A stretch of DNA of 32,218 nt, from positions 1 through 32,218 of the forward strand of contig CAJXOS010000065.1 in NCBI GenBank assembly GCA_913057725.1, written 5' to 3'. Position numbers and translations under genes: made by a program. Below the pieces are notes generated by a model. The model was not told where the DNA came from. It saw only the letters and a program-made list of their open reading frames with translations, and did not search any database. Source of the stretch: an uncultured Lewinella sp. Lineage in GTDB: Bacteria > Bacteroidota > Bacteroidia > Chitinophagales > Saprospiraceae. Positions 7,615 through 14,100 of this stretch are shown piece by piece; position 1 is the stretch's first letter; each line of letters begins with the position of its first letter.

Positions 7615-8604
7615 CTAAAAATCATTGATCATAAAAGCTTCGATAATGCTGGCCATTTCCTCCTCATCTTTTAGTAGGCGGAGGTAGCTGTGCTGGCTGT
7701 CTTTATCTTGAATCCATTCATTACCTCCAGTCTCATCAGGTAGGCAATAACCACCCTCCACTTTTTCCCAGTATAGTCCTTCACCATTTCTGACGGCATA
7801 CAAGATGGCCGTTTGGTCATAAGTGGAATTATCATAGATATTTCCCTTAAACTGATGGTTCAACCAAGGAGCATGCTTGCTGAAGTGAAGAAATGCTGCG
7901 TGTAGTGGTGTGTCTGACGGCAGATCATTAAAAACTTCTCCACTCTTGATATTAAGTCCTATTTCATAGCCTGAAAAAGTAATCGGTACGGGCATTTGAT
8001 CTACTACCTTCTGAGTTACGCCAGGCATGTTTCCATTAAAGTTCCATTCGCTATCGCCGGAAGGAAACTGGCCACCCATAATGACGAATTCCTTTACCTT
8101 CTGCTGCACCAACTCAATGCCTGTCAAGGGAGAAATACTATCTCCTGGTGATTCTAATAAGTATAAAACATTTGCCAATGGGCCCACCGTAACAATGACG
8201 ATCTCTTGATCGGAAGCCTGACTAAGCAATTGCCTATACAGCGAAGTAGTAGATGGTACATTACTCCAATGGCGCTTATGTGGGAAGTGATCGACTAAGA
8301 CCTTGCTATGGTTCCAGTCTATAGGAGAGTGTTCACCTTGCCGGCTAGCAATGGGGATATCACCGTGTCCATAGTATTGGTTAACCGCATCTATTGCAGA
8401 TACCGCATACTCTTCAAGGTTCCAACACATTACCGCCAGTAACTCACACTCGTCTCGATCCATGAAGTTATGCAGCATAGCTAAGGCTCCCAGATCATCA
8501 GCATCGCCGCCAAAATCCGTATCGAAGATGATTTTGACTTGACTGAAGACCAACTGGGGTAGGAAGCCGAGAACTAATACAATGGGGTAGATATAGGCTT
8601 TCAT
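7615..8604 (-). CDS. Secreted inosine/uridine-preferring nucleoside hydrolase
   Basis: A 329-residue protein with a Sec signal peptide (about residues 1-21, cleavage near VFS-Q). The mature N-terminus holds the family's calcium-binding aspartate cluster, FDTDFGGDADD (27-37), followed by ALAMLHNF. VTVGPLANVLYLLE and VIMGGQFPSGDSEWNFNGN are further hallmarks. The usual catalytic HD pair near the C-terminus reads YD here (TYDQTAILYAV), so the active-site histidine of the classical enzymes is not obvious. The family hydrolyses N-ribosidic bonds of nucleosides for salvage; export suggests scavenging of extracellular nucleosides. Monocistronic, convergent with the PhyH-like gene. Confidence 0.85.
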   Translation of the reverse strand: MKAYIYPIVLVLGFLPQLVFSQVKIIFDTDFGGDADDLGALAMLHNFMDRDECELLAVMCWNLEEYAVSAIDAVNQYYGHGDIPIASRQGEHSPIDWNHSKVLVDHFPHKRHWSNVPSTTSLYRQLLSQASDQEIVIVTVGPLANVLYLLESPGDSISPLTGIELVQQKVKEFVIMGGQFPSGDSEWNFNGNMPGVTQKVVDQMPVPITFSGYEIGLNIKSGEVFNDLPSDTPLHAAFLHFSKHAPWLNHQFKGNIYDNSTYDQTAILYAVRNGEGLYWEKVEGGYCLPDETGGNEWIQDKDSQHSYLRLLKDEEEMASIIEAFMINDF

Positions 8605-8817
8605 AGAATGGAACTAAGCGAGGAATGGCAGAAGATACTATTTCAAAAAGTCAAAAAAAATTGAGGGGCTGGGAACTTTCCTTTTTGCAGTCTTGTAGAT
8701 AGGTTGGAAAACATAAATCATGCACAATCATACTTCATATCTATGCTCTTTTAGTTGGTTGCTTACGCAAGCGGCAAGGGCTATGGTATAGGTGATTGTG
8801 AACAACATACACCAGCG
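8605..8817. other. Gene-free leader preceding the tRNA array
   Basis: This 213-bp stretch separates the start of the nucleoside hydrolase from a strong plus-strand terminator-like hairpin. No protein-like frame or recognised RNA family was found. Because the hairpin at 8818-8852 needs a transcript entering from this side, and no plus-strand gene lies here, it may encode a small RNA or an attenuated leader for the tRNA array. No clear promoter could be assigned. Confidence 0.3.
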
Positions 8818-8852
8818 AAAGGCTCCTTGCATTGTTTGTAAGGAGCCTTTTT
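8818..8852 (+). terminator. Intrinsic terminator-like hairpin just before the tRNA array
   Basis: AAAGGCTCCTT (8818-8828) pairs perfectly with AAGGAGCCTTT (8840-8850) around an 11-nt loop, and the arm runs into five T residues (8848-8852). This is a good Rho-independent terminator for plus-strand transcription. The opposite strand has only TTT after the stem. The first tRNA starts at 8858, only 5 nt further on, which is unusual and suggests either attenuation of the array or a separate small RNA ending here. Confidence 0.75.
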
Positions 8853-8857
8853 CATTT

Positions 8858-8931
8858 GCACCTCTACGCAAATAGGCAAAGCGACCTGACTTAGGATCAG
8901 ATGTGTCGGGGTTCGACTCCCCGGAGGTGTA
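8858..8931 (+). tRNA. tRNA-Leu(UAG) with short variable loop
   Basis: A 74-nt cloverleaf. Acceptor GCACCTC pairs with GAGGTGT (8924-8930; first pair G-U). The D stem is CGC/GCG with an 11-nt loop containing GG, the T arm is CGGGG-TTCGACT-CCCCG, and the discriminator is A. The anticodon loop CTTAGGA (8890-8896) gives anticodon UAG at 8892-8894, reading CUA leucine codons; pair 27-43 is a C-A mismatch. The long D loop resembles that of tRNA-Leu, but the variable region is only five bases (TGTGT), whereas bacterial tRNA-Leu is class II with a long arm. No CCA is encoded. Confidence 0.8.
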
Positions 8932-8935
8932 CTAT

Positions 8936-9009
8936 ACGGACGTAGGCTAACTGGCAACGCCATCGGGTTTAAGCCCCGTTGATTATCGGTTCGAATCCGA
9001 TCGTCCGTA
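8936..9009 (+). tRNA. tRNA-Leu(UAA) with short variable loop
   Basis: Acceptor ACGGACG pairs fully with CGTCCGT (9002-9008), discriminator A. The D stem is GGC/GCC with an 11-nt loop carrying GG, and the T arm is ATCGG-TTCGAAT-CCGAT. The anticodon stem is four G-C pairs plus a T-T mismatch at 27-43; the loop TTTAAGC gives anticodon UAA (8970-8972). The variable loop is only TGATT, again without the long arm expected for leucine. Position 37 is G, while bacterial UNN-reading tRNAs usually have A37. Separated from the previous gene by 4 nt. No CCA encoded. Confidence 0.8.
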
Positions 9010-9032
9010 CTAAAGTCTATTGCGACTTTAAT

Positions 9033-9116
9033 GGGTAGGTAGAACGTAAATGGAAGCGTGCTAGTCTGTAAAACTGGTGGCTAAGGCCCTTGGAGGTTCG
9101 ATCCCTTCCCTGCCCA
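9033..9116 (+). tRNA. tRNA-Tyr(GUA)
   Basis: An 84-nt class II tRNA. Acceptor GGGTAGG pairs with CCTGCCC (9109-9115, one T-G wobble), the T arm is GGAGG-TTCGATC-CCTTC, and the anticodon stem CTAGT/ACTGG holds loop CTGTAAA, giving GUA at 9068-9070. The enlarged variable region (TGGCTAAGGCCCTT) fits tyrosine. The D stem is poor, with few canonical pairs. A 7-bp hairpin (TAAAGTC/GACTTTA, 9011-9030) lies just upstream and may be a processing structure. Confidence 0.85.
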
Positions 9117-9119
9117 CTT

Positions 9120-9193
9120 GGAAACTTAGCGTAATGTGGTGAGCGCGTCGGTTTGAAGCACCGAAGGTCGGGGTTCGACTCCCTGAGTTTCCA
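9120..9193 (+). tRNA. tRNA-Phe(GAA)
   Basis: A 74-nt cloverleaf. Acceptor GGAAACT pairs perfectly with AGTTTCC (9186-9192), the D stem is GCG/CGC, the anticodon stem TCGGT/ACCGA is perfect, and the T arm is CGGGG-TTCGACT-CCCTG. Loop TTGAAGC gives anticodon GAA (9155-9157). Position 37 is G, unlike the A37 normal for bacterial tRNA-Phe. No CCA encoded; three bases separate it from tRNA-Tyr. Confidence 0.88.
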
Positions 9194-9198
9194 CTCTT

Positions 9199-9268
9199 GT
9201 ATCCGCCTATAGGCGTAGTAAGTGGTCTCCAAAACCGTGATTTGTGGGTTCGACTCCTACCGGATACG
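9199..9268 (+). tRNA. tRNA-Trp(CCA) with reduced D arm
   Basis: Only 70 nt long. Acceptor GTATCCG pairs perfectly with CGGATAC (9261-9267), discriminator G, T arm GTGGG-TTCGACT-CCTAC. The anticodon stem GTGGT/ACCGT holds loop CTCCAAA, giving CCA (9229-9231). Between acceptor and anticodon stems there are only 16 nt, with CC in place of the conserved T8-A9 area and at best a 3-bp D stem, so the D arm is shortened. Confidence 0.82.
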
Positions 9269-9274
9269 CTACTT

Positions 9275-9363
9275 GGTAAGTAATATCAGCTCGGCGGCTG
9301 ATGCCAGACTGCTAATCTGCGCGCTCCTATTACAGGAGTTAGGTTCGATGCCTATGCTTACCG
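9275..9363 (+). tRNA. tRNA-Ser(GCU)
   Basis: An 89-nt class II tRNA. Acceptor GGTAAGT pairs with GCTTACC (9356-9362), discriminator G as expected for serine. The D stem TCAG/CTGA is good, loop CTGCTAA gives anticodon GCU (9311-9313), and a long variable arm (CTCCT-ATTAC-AGGAG) is present. Pair 27-43 is a C-C mismatch and the outer T-stem pair is T-T. Confidence 0.88.
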
Positions 9364-9388
9364 CAACAAAACTGGATAGCGGCGGCGG

Positions 9389-9447
9389 ACTAACTCAACT
9401 AATTCAACTAACCAACTAACCAACTAACTATCAAACCAACCAACCAC
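9389..9447. repeat. CAACTAAC-rich repeat, copy inside the tRNA array
   Basis: A degenerate run of CAACTAAC/CAACCAAC words lies between tRNA-Ser(GCU) and tRNA-Cys. Its 3' half (CAACTAACCAACTAAC, one base, then ATCAAACC) is shared with the copy at 30859-30975, so it belongs to the same dispersed family as the elements at 9734 and 30859. Strongly strand-biased: almost no G. Confidence 0.6.
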
Positions 9448-9451
9448 TAAA

Positions 9452-9522
9452 GAGCTAGTGTCCGAATGACTAGGAGGCCGGTTGCAACTCGGTTTATGCA
9501 GGTTTGATTCCTGCCTAGCTCT
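9452..9522 (+). tRNA. tRNA-Cys(GCA)
   Basis: A 71-nt class I tRNA. Acceptor GAGCTAG pairs perfectly with CTAGCTC (9515-9521), the D stem is TCC/GGA, the T arm GCAGG-TTTGATT-CCTGC is perfect, and the anticodon stem GCCGG/TCGGT contains two G-T pairs. Loop TTGCAAC gives anticodon GCA (9484-9486). The discriminator is U, as is usual for cysteine. No CCA encoded. Confidence 0.88.
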
Positions 9523-9528
9523 CTACAC

Positions 9529-9611
9529 AGAAGGTAGCATCCAATGGTGGATAAGCGGTCTTGAAAACCGTGCCATGGTCACACATGGGGGTTCGATTCC
9601 TCTACCTTCTG
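9529..9611 (+). tRNA. tRNA-Ser(UGA)
   Basis: An 83-nt class II tRNA. Acceptor AGAAGGT pairs perfectly with ACCTTCT (9604-9610), discriminator G. The D stem is ATCC/GGAT around a very short loop (AATGGT), the anticodon stem is GCGGT/ACCGT, and loop CTTGAAA gives UGA (9562-9564), reading UCA. The variable arm CCATG-GTCACA-CATGG is long, as expected for serine. Last gene of the array; no strong terminator follows. Confidence 0.87.
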
Positions 9612-9638
9612 CTCTTTAATTTTAAGGCGTGGAACATC

Positions 9639-9894
9639 TCGTTAGCAAGCGTCCCCCGACGCGAAATAAACACCTACCTAACTAACTCGCTCCAAAGCGT
9701 CCCCCGACGCAAAAAAAGACCCCACCCAATTAATTGAACCACCCAAGGCACCTTAGCACACCCAGGTTTGGATATATATAAGGGCGTCTAAGAACTAACC
9801 TAACTAAATTCACTAACACAACTAATTCAACCAACTAACCCCCTTCTCGCTAGCAAGCGTCCCCCGACGCGAAAGCAAAACCAACCCAACTAAC
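9639..9894. repeat. Repeat-rich spacer with three GCGTCCCCCGACGC palindromes
   Basis: No gene is supported. The 14-mer GCGTCCCCCGACGC, a 5-bp stem around CCCC, occurs at 9649-9662, 9697-9710 and 9857-9870. Copies 1 and 3 share a longer unit (TCG, T or C, TAGCAA before the stem and GAAA after it). Between copies 2 and 3 lies a larger dispersed repeat (9734-9840). Confidence 0.7.
9734..9840. repeat. Dispersed repeat, copy 2 (related to 30859-30975)
   Basis: The segment begins TTGAACCA, three variable bases, AAGGCA, and after a short AT-rich part continues AAGAACTAAC and a CAACTAA-rich tail. The same order of words occurs at 30859-30975. Over a 36-nt core starting at AAGAACTAAC the two copies differ at only 5 positions by eye. 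No coding potential. Confidence 0.65.
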
Positions 9895-10902
9895 CTATTC
9901 AAACCCATTCACCCCATTCACCGTCGTGTATTTGAAGCTCAGCTTCTGGTCCGGGTAAATGTACTTGAAGGCAGATTGCACGGCTAGAGTACCTTCGTGG
10001 AAGCCACAAAGAATCAACTTTAGCTTACCAGGATAGGTGTTGATATCACCTATGGCATAGATGCCAGGTACGCCAGTACTATAGTCAGCGGTATCTACTA
10101 CGATCGCATTCTTTTCAATCGTAAGTCCCCAGTCGGCGATAGGACCTAGCTTTGGAGAAAGTCCAAAGAGTGGAATGAAGTGGTCAGTCGATTTAATGAC
10201 CTCGCCTGTTTCTTTTTGCTTGATGACAATATCCGTCAGCTTACCATTGCCGCGAAGGCCTACTGCTTGGGCATTAGTAAGGAGATTGATTTTTCCAGCT
10301 TTGGCTAAATCGTGTACCTTTTCGACACTATCCAGGGCTCCACGGAAAGACTCTCGGCGGTGGATGAGCGTTACTTCATCTGCAATGTCAGCTAAGATGA
10401 TCGTCCAATCAAGTGCAGAATCACCTCCACCCGCAACAACCACACGCTTTTTGCGATACACTTCAGGGTCGCGGATGATGTATTCTACGCCGCTATCTTC
10501 GAAGCTTGCAAGATTGTCGATAGGCGGTTTACGAGGTTCAAAGGAACCTAGGCCTGCTGCGATACAAATCACAGGAGCCTCAATTTGTGTACCACGGTTA
10601 GTTGTCAGGCGGTACATCTTATCACCTACTTTCTCAATGCTTTCGGCCCGTTCACCCAAAGTGAAGCCAGGTTTGAAAGGAGCAATTTGCTCCATTAGAT
10701 TATCTACGAGTTCTCCGGCTAAAATAGAGGGGTAACCTGGAATATCGTAGATAGGCTTCTTGGGGTAAATTTCCGAGAGCTGTCCTCCTGGTTGAGGCAG
10801 TGCGTCTACCAAATGGCAACGTAATTTTAATAACCCTGCTTCAAAAACTGTAAAGAGCCCCACAGGGCCAGCTCCAATAATGAGAATATCCGTCTTAATC
10901 AT
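9895..10902 (-). CDS. Ferredoxin-NADP(+) reductase, thioredoxin-reductase-like type
   Basis: A 335-residue FAD- and NADPH-binding flavoprotein. The N-terminal MIKTDILIIGAGPVGL is the FAD dinucleotide fold; VVVAGGGDSALDW (about 157-169) is the NADPH site; GIYAIGDINTYPGKLKL near residue 285 is the second FAD motif. There is no CxxC redox pair, which separates it from thioredoxin reductase and supports the YumC-like ferredoxin-NADP reductase family that passes electrons between NADPH and ferredoxin. The frame extends 7 codons to a TTG, but the ATG at 10900-10902 matches the family start and lies 18 nt after a promoter-like TACCTTTG. It appears monocistronic. Electron partner unknown. Confidence 0.9.
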   Translation of the reverse strand: MIKTDILIIGAGPVGLFTVFEAGLLKLRCHLVDALPQPGGQLSEIYPKKPIYDIPGYPSILAGELVDNLMEQIAPFKPGFTLGERAESIEKVGDKMYRLTTNRGTQIEAPVICIAAGLGSFEPRKPPIDNLASFEDSGVEYIIRDPEVYRKKRVVVAGGGDSALDWTIILADIADEVTLIHRRESFRGALDSVEKVHDLAKAGKINLLTNAQAVGLRGNGKLTDIVIKQKETGEVIKSTDHFIPLFGLSPKLGPIADWGLTIEKNAIVVDTADYSTGVPGIYAIGDINTYPGKLKLILCGFHEGTLAVQSAFKYIYPDQKLSFKYTTVNGVNGFE

Positions 10903-10920
10903 TCCGCTAAATTTGCGCTG

Positions 10921-10928
10921 CAAAGGTA
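10921..10928 (-). promoter_or_regulatory. Bacteroidetes -7 element of the ferredoxin reductase gene
   Basis: On the minus strand this reads TACCTTTG, an exact match to the Bacteroidetes TAnnTTTG element, 18 nt before the ATG. No TTTG was found at the ideal distance upstream, so the -33 half is weak. Confidence 0.5.
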
Positions 10929-11070
10929 AGGCTTAGTGGCTATCATTGGTTCAGAACGCCGTAAAATTAGGGCCCTACTTAACCGAGAATGGTGATTTTA
11001 ATCGCTTTTGTAGGTGAATTTGGACATGCAGGCCATTGGCATGCCGATAGTTGAGCGCTGATGAAGGCAT

Positions 11071-11107
11071 AAAATAAAAAACGGGCCCACGCTGATGCGG
11101 GGCCCGT
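11071..11107 (-). terminator. Intrinsic terminator of the SprB-repeat gene
   Basis: On the minus strand ACGGGCCC and GGGCCCGT form a perfect 8-bp stem (11081-11088 with 11100-11107) around 11 nt, followed by TTTTTATTTT. It lies 30 bp past the stop of the giant gene. Confidence 0.88.
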
Positions 11108-11136
11108 TCCTATGTTTTTAGGCTATTACTACAGCC

Positions 11137-14100
11137 TTACTTCCGTTTCACAACTTTCATTGTTCTAATATTCGTTTCACCTAAACGAAGACGTACTAGA
11201 TAGACGCCTGCAGGATAGGTGGCGAAGTCTACTTGAACTCGACTCTCACCAGCGCCGACAGGAATTGTTCCTACCTGCTTGCCACTAACGGAGAAGATAT
11301 CCAACTGAACATTCTCCTCATCGAAAGTCTCAAATATCTCGATCGTTAAAGCATCCTCTACCGGGTTTGGATAGAGCATTGCAATCTGCGATTCGTTGTA
11401 CAATACTACCTCCTCTGTATTCGAGTAAACCGTATTGTTCCAAGTGTCCTCTACCTGTACGCGGTAGTAGTTCAATCCGCGCTTAGGTGCCTGTGCATAG
11501 TACTCGAAGTAGTGAATACCATTGCGCGTATCGGCAGGATCAGTCACAGTAGCAACTCTGCTGAAGTTCTCACCATCAGCTGAATGCTCGATGTGATATT
11601 GCAGATCGCCTGGAACATTGACGTTCATTTCCCAAGACACCATTACCTGGCCTGCTTCCGGATTCATGACATCGGTATCGATGATCAAGTTTTGGTTACA
11701 AGTCGTCGGTGAAGTGGTAATGGTGATCGTCTTATAAGCATAAGCCGAACAACCGTCAAGCGTTACGATTAACTCTACTTCGAAGATGCCCACGTTACTC
11801 CAGGTAACTGTTGCTTCCGGACCGTTTACGGTAGAAGGTGAAGCACCGCCAGTGAAGTTCCAGGTAACTTGTGAACCTGGCTCCAAGTCTTCAGCAGTGA
11901 AAGTAGTAGGCTCATTCCAGCATACTAATCCAGGACCGTTGATGGTAGCTTCAGTTTCGTCACCAACCTCAACAACGAGGAGATTTGATTCCAGGAATGG
12001 ACCACACTCAACCACCCGTGCACAACGAGCAAAGTAAGTTGTCAAGAACAACGGACCAGGATCGAAGGTCGGAGAGTTCGAGTTTGGAATTGGCGTCCAG
12101 AACTGGATTGGTGTGTTCGGGAAGCCATTCGTGTACATCCACAAGTACTCAATTTCACCTTCACCACCACTAGGATCAGCCAAGCTGACGAATGGTTCAG
12201 GATCGTTACCAGGAGCACATAGGTACTGATCGAAGCCGATAGCACCAGGATAGTCAATATTGATACACTCAGGGCATAAGCCCAGGTCGAAGCTCAAGTT
12301 AACCTCATCTGGTTCCAAGTGGAAGAAGTCAGTCATTCGAGTTACTGGATCAACATCGCTGTCCAACTCGTCATTACTACCTTGGTTTGGTGTAGTGATA
12401 TCATAACCTGGCACATCGCCAAAGGTAATCTTGTAGTTGCCTGGAGGCACATCGAAGAAGAAGTTACCGTTAGCATCGGTAAAGGTGGTGATCATAACGT
12501 CCGGCTCGTTGAATTCAGCCGTTCCTGTAATAGTCACTTCTACGCCGGGTACACCAGGTTCATTACCTCCCTGTACACCATCACAATTGAGATCCAGCCA
12601 AACTCGATCACCTACGGTCGCAAGACAATCATCATTAATGGTAAACTGTGTTACAACTGTTGCTTCACATTCTACAGGATCTAGCGGAATCAGGGTAGCA
12701 ATTAGTTCGAAATCACCGTTACCTAATACCGCAGGATCAATTTCAGTAGAAACTACACCATTTATGGTGAAGATCATATTACCTGGAATGTTTGGATTCG
12801 CACCTAACTCGATTGGGGCGTCTGCAAGACATAGGTTCGCAGGCGGTAGTTCGTCAATATTAACAGTAGGATACTCACAAATATTGGTGATAGACAAAGT
12901 ATCGAAACCATTCGTAGTCACGACGGTGTACATGATTTCATCCACAAGGCGGAAGGCAAACTCATAAACACCTGGTTCTACTTCCGGTGCGTTTTGTGGG
13001 AAAGTCACAGGTACTGGATCGTTCGGAGGATCACCATTAGGAACGAAGAACATTCCAGATCCGTCAATGATGGTCCAAGTCTCGTTAGGATAACTGCGGA
13101 TCGTGAAGATCTCACTGAACTGTCCGTTGTCTTCAGTAGTAGCGTTGTTCAAACAGTCACATGGATCATTGATAACACCATTTGGTGGAACGTAGATACC
13201 ACCATCAACGGTCAAGTCAATTTCCCCTGGATCGAGCACATAGTCACCGGTCATACCGTTCATGCCTGGCTCAATATCACTATCAGAGGCATCATCGCCC
13301 AAGTTGTCAGCAGTGTAATCAAAGCCATCAGGGATAACGAATTGTACAGAGTAAGTACCTGGATCAAGACCCAAGAAGTAGTACTCACCGTTTTCGTCCG
13401 TCACTGTGGTGGCGATCACCATGCCGTTTTCATCTTTCAAGTTTACAGTAACACCAGGTACTGGTGGCTCGAAGTCATCTTGTTGACCATCGTGATCGAT
13501 GTCTTCCCAAACATAGTTGCCTATGCCAGATAGCGCATCCAAGGTAGCCTCACAAGTTGTCTGACATCCATTGTCATCGGTTACGGTTACTGTGTATGTA
13601 CCAGGTGCTAGGCCAGTAATGCTAGCGGTATTAGCGCCATTGCTCCAGTTGTAGGTGAATGGTGCAGTACCGCCGTCAACAACAACTGTTAGAGCACCAT
13701 TGTCACCAAGCGTTGATTCCGCGTCAATGGTTACGCTACACGTTGGTGCAGGGAAAGTGGTTACTGCTGCGAAAGCAGACTCTGTACATCCGTTGTCATC
13801 TGTTACGGTTACAGAATAAGTGCCAGGAGCCAGGTTAGATGCCGTTGCGGTTGTGGCGCCGTTGCTCCAGCTGTATGTAAATGGTCCAGTACCACCAGTA
13901 ACATTGGCTACGAGGATTCCTTGGTTTACGTTGCTACAGGTACCACTGTTTTGGGTCACATTAACCATCAAAGTAGAAGGCTCTGTAATCGTTACGCTAT
14001 TGCTAGCAGTACAGCCATTCGCATCGGTAATGGTTACAGTGTAAGTTCCACCAGAAAGACCAGTAATAGTAGCACCAGTCTGACCATTGCTCCAGGCAAA

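Noticed and set aside
8858..8931. First tRNA as an amber suppressor
   Set aside because: The loop CTTAGGA with T33 puts UAG in the anticodon, which reads CUA leucine codons. An amber suppressor would need anticodon CUA.
8781..8963. Minus-strand 60-codon frame over the terminator and first tRNA
   Set aside because: It crosses a terminator hairpin and a well-folded tRNA and has no protein-like features.
9389..9447. CAACTAAC runs as a CRISPR-like array
   Set aside because: The words are 7-8 bp with irregular spacing and no spacers of constant length; there are no cas genes. It is a degenerate low-complexity part of a dispersed repeat.
12319..13533. Plus-strand open frames within the SprB-repeat gene
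   Set aside because: They are antisense shadows of a long, domain-rich coding sequence and have no start signals or recognisable motifs.
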